Assembly: GCA_026706635.1 (NCBI GenBank)
Contig: JAPOYJ010000075.1
Location: forward strand, 1-64,000
DNA from: Gemmatimonadota bacterium
GTDB taxonomy: Bacteria > Gemmatimonadota > Gemmatimonadetes > Longimicrobiales > Gaopeijiaceae
Reading direction: 5' to 3'
Length of the DNA stretch: 64,000 bases
The position numbers were made by a program, and so were the translations under genes. Positions 1 through 9,298 of this stretch are shown in pieces. The notes below the pieces were generated by a model. It worked only from the letters and a program-made list of their open reading frames with translations. It had not been told where the DNA came from and did not search any database. Positions within the stretch are counted from its first letter, which is position 1. The number at the start of each line of letters is the position of its first letter.

Positions 1-230
1 TCGCGCGAGCACCGAGAGCGGCGAAGCGCTCCGCTGGCAAGGCGCGACGAAGGGCTGGTAGCAGCGCTACCGGGCCAAGGAGCAACGCAGAGCGAAGCCC
101 CGGGTGCGGGCATTGGAAACCATGGATTACACATTGTAAAGCATAGATGACAGTATGGGTAAGCGAGCGAAGCGGTCCAGCGGAGATGCAGCGCTGCTCG
201 AATGCCGTGGGAGGTTTGTCCACGGGCTGC
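1..230 (+). repeat. Interspersed composite element, copy 1 (cut by window edge)
   Basis: Composite of three parts. A left arm (1-110) carries a short hairpin (GGTAGC-AGC-GCTACC, about 58-72). The AT-rich core at 114-152 is two 18-bp dyads, TGGAA-N8-TTACA and TGTAA-N8-TGACA, separated by CAT. The right arm (163-230) runs from GCGAGCGAAGCGGTCC to GTTTGTCCACGGGCTGC. The same arms and core recur at many intergenic sites in this window. The right end stops 16 bp before the hemW start codon. Confidence 0.85.
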
Positions 231-245
231 TATGCGCGAGGTGAG

Positions 246-1364
246 GTGAACGTCGCCAACCTGTACATTCACGCGCCCTTCTGCGCACGCCGCTGCTGCT
301 ACTGCGACTTCGCCGTCGAGGTGGAGCGGAGCCCGCCCACGGCGCGATGGCTGGCGGCAGTTGGCCGCGAGCTCGACACGATTCGCGCCTCGGGCCACCC
401 CGCGCTGGCTGCGGCATACGACACCGTGTACGTGGGGGGCGGGACGCCCTCGCTCCTTGGGCCCCACGCGATGCGGGGGCTCCGGGCGGCGATCGGAGAA
501 AGTCCCATGGGCGGAGCCGACCTGGAGTGGACCGCCGAGGCGAACCCGGAGTCCCTCTCGGCCGAGACCGCCTCCGAGTGGGCGGCGGCCGGGGTGAACA
601 GGATCTCGCTCGGAGTGCAGAGCTTCGAGCCCGACGCGCTCGCCTGGATGGGACGCCTGCACTCGCCCGAGGATGCGTGCGCGGCCGTCGAACGAGCCCG
701 CGCCGCCGGCGTCTCGAACCTCTCAGTGGATCTCATCTTCGGGCTCCCCGACGGCGTCCGCCGCAGGTGGAGCGACGAGGTCGGGAGGGTGTTGGAACTC
801 GATGTCCCGCACATATCCCTCTACGGGCTGACGGCCGAGGCGGGCACGCCGCTCGGGAAGTGGGTGAAGAGCGGACGGGCCAGGATGCCGACTGGCAGCC
901 GCTACCGCGAGGAGTACCTGCTCGCCGCCGAGGCCTTCGTGGCGGCTGGCTACCACCACTACGAGGTCTCCAACTTTGCGCGGCCGGACTTCGAGTCCCG
1001 CCACAACCGCGCCTGCTGGCGAGGGGCGCCGTACCTCGGTCTCGGCAACGGCGCCCACAGCTACCACGACGGCCGGCGCTGGTGGAACGTGAGCGACTGG
1101 GCTGCCTACGCCGCCCAGGTGGAGGAGCGGAGCCGGGCGGTGGCGGGGGAGGAGGTGCCGAACGCCGCGCAGCGCCGTCTGGAGCGGCTCTGGCTTGGGC
1201 TGCGCACCGCGGAGGGGATCGCGACCGACGGGCTCGGCCCGGCTGCGGAGGCGGCGTTCGAGCGCTGGACGGCGGCCGGGTGGGCCGAGCGTTCGGCGTC
1301 CCGGGTGCGCCTTACAGCGCCAGGATGGCTGATCCTCGACGAGCTGGTCCTGGAGCTGGCTTGA
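246..1364 (+). CDS. hemW: Radical SAM heme chaperone HemW
   Basis: Cytoplasmic radical-SAM protein of the HemW/HemN-like family (372 aa), thought to bind heme and pass it to target proteins. The cluster-binding CX3CX2C motif is at C13, C17 and C20 (CARRCCYC). A GGGTPS motif follows, and the HNxxxW motif (HNRACW) typical of HemW rather than true coproporphyrinogen dehydrogenase HemN lies around residue 255. I chose GTG at 246 because it gives the usual N-terminus MNVANLYIHAPFC and follows GAGGTGAG. A longer reading back to 147 would translate the upstream repeat element. The next gene, hrcA, starts 60 bp downstream on the same strand. Confidence 0.9.
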   Translation: MNVANLYIHAPFCARRCCYCDFAVEVERSPPTARWLAAVGRELDTIRASGHPALAAAYDTVYVGGGTPSLLGPHAMRGLRAAIGESPMGGADLEWTAEANPESLSAETASEWAAAGVNRISLGVQSFEPDALAWMGRLHSPEDACAAVERARAAGVSNLSVDLIFGLPDGVRRRWSDEVGRVLELDVPHISLYGLTAEAGTPLGKWVKSGRARMPTGSRYREEYLLAAEAFVAAGYHHYEVSNFARPDFESRHNRACWRGAPYLGLGNGAHSYHDGRRWWNVSDWAAYAAQVEERSRAVAGEEVPNAAQRRLERLWLGLRTAEGIATDGLGPAAEAAFERWTAAGWAERSASRVRLTAPGWLILDELVLELA

Positions 1365-1424
1365 CGGCCCCCGTCCTTCTGGGGTTCTTTACATTGGACC
1401 AGGCTGAGCGGAGGGGCACTCCAG

Positions 1425-2483
1425 ATGGCACTCAAGCGGCGTACCGAAGGCGGCCCGCTCTCCCGGCGGGAGCGCACGGTCCTCGAGGCCGTGATCCGGA
1501 CGTACGTCGAGACGGCGGAGCCGGTCGGGGGCCGCACGCTCGCCAGGCGCTACGACCTCGGAGTCTCGGCGGCCACGATCCGCAACACCATGGCCGACCT
1601 CGAGGCCGATGGGTACCTGAGCCACCCGCACGCCTCGGCCGGGCGCGTCCCCGCCGACCTGGCCTACCGCTACTTCGTCGACCGGCTGGTCAGGCCCGAG
1701 GCGCTCACCCCGGAGGAGACCGGGCTCATCGAGGTGCAGCTCGCGGCCAGCGACTCGACTGTGCAGCAGACGCTCCGGAGCGCCACGCGGGCGCTCGGGA
1801 TTCTCGTCAACGTGCTAGGCGTCGGTTCGGTGCCGCAGATGGAGGATGCCTTCCTGGAGTCGATCGAGCTGATCCGGGTCTCGAGCAGCAAGCTGCTGAT
1901 GGTGGTCACCGTGGGCGGCGGGCTTGTGCGGACGGTCTACATCGACCTCCCCGGCGAGATACCGGGCGACCTCCTGGAGGAGCTGCGCGTGGTCCTCAAC
2001 GAACGCCTCCGAGGCATCACCTTCGCCGAGATTCGCCGCTCCTTCGGCGATCGCGTGCGCGACTCCGTGGAGGACCCGGCGACCAGAGACGTCCTCAACA
2101 TTTTCGTGGAGTCCAGCGAGGAGATCTTCGGCCCCGGCGCGGCCGAGCCCGACGAGGTCGTCCTCGGCCAGACGTCGGCGATGGCCCACCAGCCGGAGTT
2201 CGCCAACAGCGAGCGCCTCATGGAGCTGATCGAGCTGACCGAGCGCAAGGACCTCCTCGGCGACATCCTCGGGAGCCGCGCCTCGGGCGGAGGGCCGTAC
2301 GTGACGATCGGCTCCGAACACGCTCCGGAGCTCGCCGACTTCACGCTCGTCACCTCGGGCTACCGCATGGGGGGGCTCAGGGGCGTCGTGGGGGTGATCG
2401 GACCGACGCGGATGCCCTACGAGAAGGTGATCGCGATCGTGGACTACACCTCGTCCCTCGTGACCCGCATGCTGGAGCCGTGA
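1425..2483 (+). CDS. hrcA: Heat-inducible transcription repressor HrcA
   Basis: HrcA (352 aa) represses heat-shock chaperone genes by binding CIRCE operators; its activity is titrated by GroEL in studied species. The N-terminal winged helix contains SAATIRNTMADLEADGYL (near residue 50), which matches the family recognition-helix region, followed by the usual HPHASAGRVPADLAYRYFVD segment. The C-terminal part ends in the conserved VGVIGPTRMPYEKVIAIVDY block. The ATG follows GGAGGGGCACTCCAG. dnaJ begins 29 bp after the stop, so the two are probably co-transcribed. I could not find a CIRCE palindrome upstream within the window. Confidence 0.93.
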   Translation: MALKRRTEGGPLSRRERTVLEAVIRTYVETAEPVGGRTLARRYDLGVSAATIRNTMADLEADGYLSHPHASAGRVPADLAYRYFVDRLVRPEALTPEETGLIEVQLAASDSTVQQTLRSATRALGILVNVLGVGSVPQMEDAFLESIELIRVSSSKLLMVVTVGGGLVRTVYIDLPGEIPGDLLEELRVVLNERLRGITFAEIRRSFGDRVRDSVEDPATRDVLNIFVESSEEIFGPGAAEPDEVVLGQTSAMAHQPEFANSERLMELIELTERKDLLGDILGSRASGGGPYVTIGSEHAPELADFTLVTSGYRMGGLRGVVGVIGPTRMPYEKVIAIVDYTSSLVTRMLEP

Positions 2484-2512
2484 CCGCGGATCCGCTCACG
2501 GACTGCTAGCAG

Positions 2513-3655
2513 ATGGCCGACTACTACGAGCTGCTCGGCGTCTCCCGGGACGCCGGTCAGGAGGAGATAAAGAAGGCGTACCGCAAGGTGGCGCTCCGGT
2601 ACCACCCCGACCGCAACGCCGGCTCCAAGGAGGCCGAGGAGCGCTTCAAGGAGGTGACGGAGGCGTACGAGGTCCTGAAGGACCCCCAGGCGCGCGCCCG
2701 CTACGACCGCTACGGGCGCGACGGCGTCCGCGGCCAGGGTGGCTTCCGGGGAGGCATGGACTTCTCGGACGCGCTCGAGGTCTTCATGCGGGACTTCGGG
2801 GGCTTCGGTGGTCTCGGGAGCCTCTTCGGCGGCCGTCGCGACGACCGTCGGCCGAGGCGCGGCAAGACGATGCGCATCCGTCTGCCTCTGACGCTCCGGG
2901 ACGTCTGCACGGGCGTGACGAAGAAGGTGCGCGTCGCCGTGCTCGAGAGGTGCGACCCGTGCGGCGCGACGGGGGTGAAGGGCGGGGGTTCTCCGCGCCC
3001 CTGCTCCGCCTGCCAGGGCTCCGGCGAGGAGCGCCGGGTCGAGCGCTCGGTCTTCGGGCAGTTTGTGAGCGTCGCGCCCTGCCGCAGCTGTCGAGGCGAG
3101 GGCAGGGTGGTGGACGACTACTGCCCGGAGTGCAGCGGCGAGGGTCGGGTCCGAGTCGAGAGGAGCGTCCGCATCGAGGTGCCCCCGGGCGTGACCTCCG
3201 AGAACTACCTGACCCTGCGCGGGGAGGGGAGCGTGGGTCCGAGGGGCGGCCCCCGAGGGGACATCGTGGCGCTCTTCGAGATCGCGGAGCACGACCGCTT
3301 CGCCCGCGACGGGACCGACCTCCTCCTGGAGCTCCCCATCACCTTCGGCCAGGCGGCGCTTGGCAGTGTGGCGGAGGTGCCGACCGTCGAGGAGGGCACG
3401 GCCCGTGTCGAGATCCCGCCCGGCGCGCAGAACGGCGATGTGGTGCGCGTGCGCGGTGAGGGGCTTCCATCGCTGAACGGGACCCGGCGGGGCGACCTCC
3501 TGGTGCGGCTGGCGGTCTGGGTTCCGAGGCGGCTGAGCGCCGAGCAGGAGAGGCTCGTCCGCATGCTGCGCGAGTCGGAGGATGCAGCGCCCGAACGGAT
3601 CGACGATCGCGAGCGGCGCGGATTCTGGTCGAGGGTGAAGGAGGCGCTGAGCTAG
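2513..3655 (+). CDS. dnaJ: Chaperone protein DnaJ
   Basis: Hsp40 co-chaperone (380 aa) that stimulates the ATPase of DnaK. The J domain has the HPD tripeptide at residues 31-33 (RYHPDRN). A Gly/Phe-rich stretch follows ([22 protein letters not shown]). The zinc region has four CxxCxGxG repeats ([32 protein letters not shown]), so it is a type I DnaJ. The C-terminal substrate-binding domain is complete. It lies just downstream of hrcA. dnaK and grpE are not in the window. A repeat element begins on the very next base after the stop codon. Confidence 0.96.
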   Translation: MADYYELLGVSRDAGQEEIKKAYRKVALRYHPDRNAGSKEAEERFKEVTEAYEVLKDPQARARYDRYGRDGVRGQGGFRGGMDFSDALEVFMRDFGGFGGLGSLFGGRRDDRRPRRGKTMRIRLPLTLRDVCTGVTKKVRVAVLERCDPCGATGVKGGGSPRPCSACQGSGEERRVERSVFGQFVSVAPCRSCRGEGRVVDDYCPECSGEGRVRVERSVRIEVPPGVTSENYLTLRGEGSVGPRGGPRGDIVALFEIAEHDRFARDGTDLLLELPITFGQAALGSVAEVPTVEEGTARVEIPPGAQNGDVVRVRGEGLPSLNGTRRGDLLVRLAVWVPRRLSAEQERLVRMLRESEDAAPERIDDRERRGFWSRVKEALS

Positions 3656-3767
3656 CCGTGGACAGACCTCCCACAGCATTCGAGCGGCGATGCATCCGCG
3701 CTGGACGCTTCGCTTCACACTTCCACGCTGTAAAGTACACATTACATTATGTCATGTTCACTACACA
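3656..3767 (-). repeat. Interspersed composite element, copy 2
   Basis: Reverse orientation to copy 1. CCGTGGACAGACCTCCC starts directly after the dnaJ stop, then the arm (CATTCGAGC, GATGCATCC, CGCTGGAC) leads to the AT-rich core at 3729-3767: TGTAA-N8-TTACA, TTA, TGTCA-N8-ACACA. The ATG at 3754, the best start of the next gene, lies inside the second dyad. Confidence 0.85.
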
Positions 3768-5037
3768 TTTTGTCACTTCAAGGCCTCGCGCTGCATTGCT
3801 CCTCGGGCCAGTAGCACACCTCCTGCTCGTTACCACGGCGGCCACCGCCCTCGCGTCGTGCGGAACCGAATCGCCGTCGTCGAGCCCGACTCGCGAAGTG
3901 CTGCCAAACGGGGCGGTCGTCGTTCGCTACTCCGGCCTCCCCGCCATCGACTCCGTCGACCGCATGGTGACGGAAGCCCAGGTGGACCTTGAGTTCGGGA
4001 GCCTCGAGGGCGACGACCCCAACCTCACCTTCGGAGGCATCCGGGGCATCCAGGCCGCGAGCGACGGCACCATCTATGTGCTGGACGTCCAGGCCGCCGA
4101 AGTGCGGGCCTACGATCCCGATGGCCAATACCTGCGGACGGTAGTGCGGGGCGGCGAAGGCCCGGGCGAGATTACCGAAGCAAACGGGATCATCCTCGCG
4201 GGCGACACGCTCCTGTGGCTCAACGACCACGGCAAGTGGTCGATCATCGGGGTCGACCGGGCCGGGCAGGAGGTGCGCCGCTTCGTCAAGCCCATCTGGA
4301 GCTACGGGTATATCTGGGATGGCGCCTTCGACGATCGGGGACGCTACTGGAGGCATACCTCCCATGAGGAGGGCGGATTCACCTACCCGCCTCCACCGGG
4401 CCTGAGTTCAAGGACCGCCCGCAACTACTACAAGTCCTACGACCTGTCGAGCGAGGCCATTGACTCGGTCTACCTCGGTCAGAGCACCTTCCGGTCTTAC
4501 ACATACAAGGACCCGAACGGGAACTGGCAGTTTCTGCCGATCTCCTTCGAGCCATCCAACATCTTCGTGCTCAATCCGTCCGGCGGCTTCTGGCGGGCGA
4601 ACAGCGCCTCATACCGCATCGTGCGAACCGGCGAGGGAGGAGACACGCTTGTCGTGATCGAGGCCGGGGTGCCGGTGCAACGGGTCACGGACGAGGACCG
4701 CAGCGCGTACGTTGAGGGGTGGGTCGAGCATCGACCCGAGGCGCGCCGCGACTTGGAGGCGGTCGCGGCGCTCATGGCGGACGTCAAGCCGGTCTTGGCA
4801 GGCATCTTCGTCGACGATGAAGGCGTGCTCTGGGTAGAGAGAGTCGTGCCGAGCGACGCCCCCGCCTTCTACGACCGGTATTCCGCGGAGGGCGACTACC
4901 TGGGTTCCGTACGCCTCGCGTTCGAACCGGCGGGGGGCAAAATCTGGGTCCAACACGGCAGCATCTACTCCTGGGTCGTGGATGAGCTGGATGTTCCGTT
5001 CGTCGTGAGAGCGCCGCTGAGGTGGGAGCGGCGCTGA
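3754..5037 (+). CDS. 6-bladed beta-propeller lipoprotein (P1)
   Basis: Predicted exported lipoprotein of 427 aa: basic start, hydrophobic segment LLLGPVAHLLLVTTAATA and lipobox LASC. The body has repeated WD/NHL-like strands and the family turn motif GGEGPGEI near residue 135. No catalytic residues are evident; the function of these propellers is unknown. The ATG at 3754 is inside the AT-rich core of the upstream repeat element, and translation further upstream would only read that repeat. It is convergent with the next gene, with 79 bp between stops. The sequence is only distantly related to the A and B propellers next door. Confidence 0.75.
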   Translation: MFTTHFVTSRPRAALLLGPVAHLLLVTTAATALASCGTESPSSSPTREVLPNGAVVVRYSGLPAIDSVDRMVTEAQVDLEFGSLEGDDPNLTFGGIRGIQAASDGTIYVLDVQAAEVRAYDPDGQYLRTVVRGGEGPGEITEANGIILAGDTLLWLNDHGKWSIIGVDRAGQEVRRFVKPIWSYGYIWDGAFDDRGRYWRHTSHEEGGFTYPPPPGLSSRTARNYYKSYDLSSEAIDSVYLGQSTFRSYTYKDPNGNWQFLPISFEPSNIFVLNPSGGFWRANSASYRIVRTGEGGDTLVVIEAGVPVQRVTDEDRSAYVEGWVEHRPEARRDLEAVAALMADVKPVLAGIFVDDEGVLWVERVVPSDAPAFYDRYSAEGDYLGSVRLAFEPAGGKIWVQHGSIYSWVVDELDVPFVVRAPLRWERR

Positions 5038-5072
5038 GGTGAGCGGTTTCCACGATCGCGAGCGGACCCTGG

Positions 5073-7143
5073 TGTCGTGCGATCTCGGCGGCGTTGGCGA
5101 ACCCCGCGGACTGCTACTACCCTTGCGGTTCCAGCGCAATCAGCCTGACCACGCGCACGGTCTGAACCTCAAGCTCGTCGGTCTCGATGTAGGCCATGAG
5201 CCCGCCCGGACCGAAGGCATCCGGCGTATGTAGTCCATCCGGCGGCAGGGTACCTACGTAGCCCCCGTCGGGTGTCACGATGTCGGTCGGGCCGTCGTCG
5301 TCGCCCGTGGGACCCCAGCGTTCCAGCCAGACCCGGTCCTCCCAGTCCACCTTCAAGTCGTACAGCACCGGCACCTCGTCGGCGAAGGTGCGGCCCTCGA
5401 CGCCCTCCCGGTCAAGCCGGACGTTCGCAGCCTCTGCGCTCTCCCGCGCCGACGTCTCGTTTTCGCGGTAGCGCTCGCGTTCGGCTTCCCTGATCGCATC
5501 GTCGACCGGCAGTGGTGCGATCGGTCGCTCGATGGTTCCTGAGACGCTTCCGTCGAGTCCGATGAGCTTGACGCGATAGCCGATCGAGTCGATCAACGCG
5601 AGGCGGCCGTCGGTGAGCAGGTCGTATCGAAGGTGGGGCTCGAAGGCGCGGCCCGCCGGGATGCTCACGCTCAGACCCGTCGATCGGGATCCGCTCATGT
5701 CGATCTCGTCTTCGTCCTCTTCGGGCAGCTCCCAGGCGGTATAGAGGAGCTGCGGAACGATGCTGTCGCTGGGAAAGATGCGGATCGGGCGGCCCACTTC
5801 TTCAGGCTCCTCGTCGTCTCCGAAGCGCATGAACTCGGAGGACACCAGGCGACCATCGGGAAGCGCCACCCCACCCATGACGATACCCGTAGTCATCGGG
5901 TTCATGGCGATGCTCCCCGCGAACTCGCCGCCGGGTTCGAAGAGGTCGATCCGCGAGAATCCCATCACCTTGTAGGAGCCGTCGCGCGCCACGATCGCCG
6001 TCATCACGTTGCCGAACTCTCCCGGTCCCTCGCCCGGCCCGCCGACCGTACGGACCAGCGACCCATCCGTTCCGACCACCAGGATATGATCGGCCTGGCT
6101 GTCGAAGATGTGCAGGTTGGACTGGGCGTCGAAGTGCACCGAGCGAACGCTCCCGAAGGTGTCCCAGTCGTCGCCCGCAACAAAGCCGACGGTGAAGACC
6201 TCCTCGGTCACCGCGTTCACGATCACGTCCGGGCCGTCCAGGGTTCCGGCGGCGCCGGTGCCCGATCTGTCCCCACCGTCGCCGCAGGCTGGTAGCAGGG
6301 CGAGGGTGAGAGGCGCGAGCACCGCGAGACATCGCGGCACCAATCTCGTCGTCAGCTTCGGCATTTCGGGCATTTCGGTTGGTCTCTCCGGGTCAGGGGG
6401 CTCGCGCGAGTCGTTCGATATTCGGGGAGACCGGAGGCGTTGCCCGGTCGGTGCTTCGTGCCAAGGCGATCCGGCACCGCATGAAGGCTCGGCAGCGTCA
6501 GGTTCGTCCCATGTCAATGTACACAAGGGGCCCCTCATGGACGACGACTCTCGGAGGATCGGGCAACTGGTGGCGGCGGCGCGGAGACCCCGGCGGGAGC
6601 TTGCGGAGCTCGGGGGTGAGGGGCATCCCTGGGCGGCGCCGGGCCCCGCTACCGTTTCCTTCGCACGACTCGATGCACCCTGACGTACTCGACACCGAGT
6701 TCGTCCCGGTAGACGCCCGCCAGCAGCCCATCGCGGATCGAGAGAACCGTCAGGCCGCCTGGAGTCGAGACAGACCCAAGGTAGACCCCGGTCGGATCGA
6801 GGACATCCCACGTCGGCGGCTCTCGTGACAGCGGATCGGACTCGAAGCGACGCGCCCAGAAAGTTCCATCGCGGTCGGCCAGCAGCCGGTCGAATGCGGG
6901 CTCGTACCGGGGGACTTCAATACGATCTCTCCAGTCGCGCCAGACTGCCGCGCCAGCACCCGACTGACCGAGTTCGACAAGACTCTCGATGACCCGTGTG
7001 ACCTCCGACTCGGCCACGGCTCTCCGGTCGCGCGCGATCCGGTAGCGAGTCACCAGCGAGCCGTCCACGTCGTGCACCGACACTTCGGCGTCGGGGCCGG
7101 TTGCCACGGCGAGCCGGGTGCCGTACGTAGCCCACAGCGGCCG
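5073..7143 (-). repeat. Segmental duplication block 1 (propellers A and B)
   Basis: First of three related blocks. It runs from a conserved tract just downstream of gene A (TGTCGTGCGATCTCGGCGG) through gene A, its upstream region and part of gene B. The related blocks start near 9299 (A' only) and 13538 (A'' plus the end of B'). Blocks 1 and 3 stay alignable up to CCCACAGCGGCCG, ending at 7143 and 15606. The conserved intergenic part includes GGACGACGACTCTCGGAGG. Confidence 0.7.
5117..6373 (-). CDS. 6-bladed beta-propeller lipoprotein A
   Basis: 418-aa exported lipoprotein with signal MPEMPKLTTRLV..LALLPAC (lipobox LPAC). The motif GGPGEGPGEFGN marks the propeller family. It is a close paralog of A' (9343) and A'' (13583); all three share the end VQTVRVVRLIALEP. 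The ATG at 6373 follows GGAGAG and matches the start of A''; upstream codons are intergenic. A weak -10-like TACATT about 140 bp upstream aligns with TATATT and TACATT before the other two copies. A TIR-like GCAGTCCGCGG lies just past the stop. Function unknown; a surface or periplasmic binding role is a guess. Confidence 0.8.
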   Translation of the reverse strand: MPEMPKLTTRLVPRCLAVLAPLTLALLPACGDGGDRSGTGAAGTLDGPDVIVNAVTEEVFTVGFVAGDDWDTFGSVRSVHFDAQSNLHIFDSQADHILVVGTDGSLVRTVGGPGEGPGEFGNVMTAIVARDGSYKVMGFSRIDLFEPGGEFAGSIAMNPMTTGIVMGGVALPDGRLVSSEFMRFGDDEEPEEVGRPIRIFPSDSIVPQLLYTAWELPEEDEDEIDMSGSRSTGLSVSIPAGRAFEPHLRYDLLTDGRLALIDSIGYRVKLIGLDGSVSGTIERPIAPLPVDDAIREAERERYRENETSARESAEAANVRLDREGVEGRTFADEVPVLYDLKVDWEDRVWLERWGPTGDDDGPTDIVTPDGGYVGTLPPDGLHTPDAFGPGGLMAYIETDELEVQTVRVVRLIALEPQG

Positions 7144-7854
7144 AGGGCTGAACGGCACGGGCAGCATGTGTCGGCCCGTCCAGATCCACCGGCCGCCGAC
7201 GATCCTGGCTAGCCGAACCCGATTCTCCCAGGCTGGATCGTAGCGCCACAGCGCTATCGTGTCGAGCCAGGCGACTCCGGCCTCGGGTGCTGACAAGGTG
7301 GCTGGGAAGGTGACCAGCCAGGTGCCGTCGTCGAACACGGCCTGAGCCACGATCGCCGAGCCGCCGAAGGAGCGGCGCTCGGTCGCAATCAGCTGTCCGC
7401 TCTCTCCCACGACGGACAGACGAGACAGCGACCGGTCCCAGATCAGGAAAGCGCCGTCGTCCCGCCGGCCCAGATAGCGCTGGCTCCAGAACTCCCCCGG
7501 ACCGTCTCCGGTGCCGCCTGCCGACCAGAGGTGACGACCGGTGGCGTCGTAGCGCCGTACCTCGGACGACCCACCATCGACCACGATGACGTCGCCGTCG
7601 GCAAGCAACGCCACATCCAGGATCCTGAAGAAGTGCGAGGAGTGATCGTCTTCGACATTGCCCAGACGAACGACGGGCTCTGGAGCGACATACCACTCGT
7701 CGCCGGGCAGCCATGCAGCGGACGTGCTCTGTACGATCTGCACTCCGGCGCTGTCGATGCGGATCGCGGCATCCGGCTCCCGCTCGGCGCACGCCGCTGT
7801 ACAGAGTACGCAGAGTGCTGCCAGAGCCTGACGGCAGCTGTCGAACCGATCCAA
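6649..7854 (-). CDS. 6-bladed beta-propeller lipoprotein B
   Basis: 401-aa propeller lipoprotein. No ATG gives a sensible signal peptide. TTG at 7854 gives MDRFDSCRQALAALCVLCTAAC, a lipoprotein signal with lipobox TAAC, and it sits a few bases after AGGAGGAG, so I chose it. The family turn motif GGTGDGPGEFW is present. Gene A lies 275 bp downstream on the same strand. The last ~160 codons recur almost unchanged as the truncated copy B' at 15115-15606. Confidence 0.75.
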   Translation of the reverse strand: MDRFDSCRQALAALCVLCTAACAEREPDAAIRIDSAGVQIVQSTSAAWLPGDEWYVAPEPVVRLGNVEDDHSSHFFRILDVALLADGDVIVVDGGSSEVRRYDATGRHLWSAGGTGDGPGEFWSQRYLGRRDDGAFLIWDRSLSRLSVVGESGQLIATERRSFGGSAIVAQAVFDDGTWLVTFPATLSAPEAGVAWLDTIALWRYDPAWENRVRLARIVGGRWIWTGRHMLPVPFSPRPLWATYGTRLAVATGPDAEVSVHDVDGSLVTRYRIARDRRAVAESEVTRVIESLVELGQSGAGAAVWRDWRDRIEVPRYEPAFDRLLADRDGTFWARRFESDPLSREPPTWDVLDPTGVYLGSVSTPGGLTVLSIRDGLLAGVYRDELGVEYVRVHRVVRRKR

Positions 7855-8305
7855 CGGACTCCTCCTGCCGGGGATTCTGGATTCCACGATTGCAACTTGC
7901 TGCGGACCACCTCGTCGCCGCAACAACGCGTGATGGTCCACCGAAGCGGGCCGATAGTGGTGCGCCAACGACCGGGCCTTGGTCCGGCCCATCGGTGAAT
8001 GCGCGGGGCCGCAGGCGATTGACTGCTCCGGTCCCTTGCCTGGTCGTCACCGCTCGAAGGCACACCGACTACGATTCCCCTACAGTGGATGCCAACGGCA
8101 CCGCTGGACAACGTATTCCGTGGAGCAGGCTGCGGGACCTGACGGCAGCGCACGGAGCGTCCGCACCGCTACGGACGCTCCGGCAAGCTTGCTGCGTCTG
8201 GGTCGCCCGTCCCCCTCTCAGCCGCTGGAGGAAAGAAGAAGGGAATCACACCGGAACCGTCCGCGAAGACGGGGCAGGTCCAGTCTGCGGGATGATTGAC
8301 ATTTT
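7855..8305. other. Intergenic region with one strong hairpin
   Basis: Gap between gene B (leftward) and the DinB remnant (rightward). No convincing coding sequence on either strand. The only clear structure is the hairpin at 8153-8182, listed separately. The right end may hold decayed N-terminal dinB sequence, but I cannot align it. Confidence 0.5.
8153..8182. other. Perfect 11-bp-stem hairpin
   Basis: CGGAGCGTCCG (8153-8163) pairs perfectly with CGGACGCTCCG (8172-8182) around an 8-base loop. No T-tract follows on either strand, so a classic intrinsic terminator is not supported. It lies about 300 bp upstream of gene B and 140 bp upstream of the DinB remnant. Confidence 0.6.
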
Positions 8306-8614
8306 GACCGCTTCGCGCACGTGGAGCGGACTCGGGATCGTTCGCTAAAGGGCCTGCTCGCCGAATTCGAGACACTGCGCGAGTCCGGGATCAAGGCGCT
8401 GGAGGAAGTCCTAGAAGGACCACCCGTGCTAGATGCGGGAGGACTTCACCCGGAATTGGGCGAGGTCACGCTGCGCCAGTTGCTCGCCACGTGGGCGGTG
8501 CACGATCTAAACCATGTCGCCCAAATTGCTCGAGTCGTCGCCCGCCATTTTGACACGGAAGTGGGTCCATGGAGGGAGTATCTGCCGATCCTCCAGTCCT
8601 TGCGTCCGCGCTAG
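8306..8614 (+). pseudogene. DinB-family protein, C-terminal remnant
   Basis: About 100 codons matching the C-terminal part of DinB-like four-helix proteins: RTRDRSLKGLLAEFETLRESG, then HPELGEVTLRQLLATWAVHDLNH and a VGPWREYL tail. Such proteins are usually about 160-170 aa, so the N-terminal half is missing. In-frame family-like sequence (DRFAHV) continues upstream of the first usable start (GTG at 8321) until a stop at about 8297, which points to truncation rather than a genuine short gene. DinB-like proteins are metal-dependent and of mostly unknown role. Confidence 0.65.
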
Positions 8615-8619
8615 ATTCC

Positions 8620-8658
8620 CGCCATCTCCAGTTTACATAATGTAATGTCTGCTATACG
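8620..8658 (-). repeat. AT-rich double-dyad core (isolated)
   Basis: CGCCA-N8-TTACA, TAA, TGTAA-N8-ATACG: a degenerate core of the interspersed element, keeping the 18-3-18 spacing and a perfect inner palindrome TTACA-TAA-TGTAA. GC-rich arms are not recognisable. The ATG of the following GNAT gene (8645) overlaps TGTAATG in the core. Confidence 0.7.
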
Positions 8659-9148
8659 TTTTCGCCCCATGACGCCCCGGGATTGGCCCGCCGTGGTGGA
8701 TATCTACAGCCAAGGCATCGAGTCGGGCAATGCGACCTTCGAGACCGAGGTCCCCGATTGGCGGAGCTGGGACGGGGCCCGTAGTCCCGAGTGTCGGCTC
8801 GTGGCGGAGGCTGGCGGCGAGGTTATCGGATACGCGGCGCTGAGCCCGGTGTCGGGGCGGTGTGTCTACGACGGGGTCCGCGAGGCGATGATCTTCGTCG
8901 CGGCGGCGGTGCGGGGGCGGGGCGTGGGAGGCGGGCTGCTCGAGCGGCTGGTGGAGGAGAGCGAGGCGCACGGGATCTGGACGCTCCAGGCTGGCATCTT
9001 CCCAGAGAACGCGGCCTCGATCCGGATATGCGAGAAGGCCGGGTTTCGAATTCTGGGCACGCACGAACGGCTGGGCCGCTTTCACGATGGCCGGTGGCGC
9101 GACGTGGTGCTGATGGAGCGGCGGAGCGGGGTTGTGGGGGTGGACTGA
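8645..9148 (+). CDS. GNAT N-acetyltransferase, phosphinothricin-acetyltransferase type
   Basis: 167-aa GCN5-related acetyltransferase that would transfer acetyl from acetyl-CoA to an amine. The family pattern is clear: RFRPMTPRDWPAVVDIYSQG at the N-terminus, GNATFETEVPDW, the acetyl-CoA pyrophosphate loop VRGRGVGGGLLERL, then GIFPENAASIRICEKAGF and HDGRWRDVVLMER. This pattern fits the PAT/BAR and YncA-like subgroup. The actual substrate is unknown (phosphinothricin, methionine derivatives or other amines are possible). The start ATG at 8645 lies in an AT-rich repeat core and has no clear Shine-Dalgarno sequence. Confidence 0.88.
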   Translation: MSAIRFRPMTPRDWPAVVDIYSQGIESGNATFETEVPDWRSWDGARSPECRLVAEAGGEVIGYAALSPVSGRCVYDGVREAMIFVAAAVRGRGVGGGLLERLVEESEAHGIWTLQAGIFPENAASIRICEKAGFRILGTHERLGRFHDGRWRDVVLMERRSGVVGVD

Positions 9149-9298
9149 GGCCGCGCGCCACCTCGATCGGGTCAGCCAGAAACACGTCCTGGAAAAGGCT
9201 CAGCAGCATGGTCCCTCGGACATGGGGCGTTGGAACGCCTTCCGCCCCGAGATTCCCTATCTTTCCGCTCGAAGCGGGGAGCGGACAGGCACAGCAGG

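Noticed and set aside
1365-1424. CIRCE operator before hrcA
   Set aside because: No TTAGCACTC-N9-GAGTGCTAA or close variant is present in the hemW-hrcA gap.
347-2509. Very long open frame overlapping hemW and hrcA in another frame, and similar long antisense frames elsewhere (for example 17523-20048, 28232-30112, 42650-45376)
   Set aside because: High-GC shadows of well-identified genes: Arg/Pro/Gly-rich composition, no family motifs, and complete overlap with real coding sequences.
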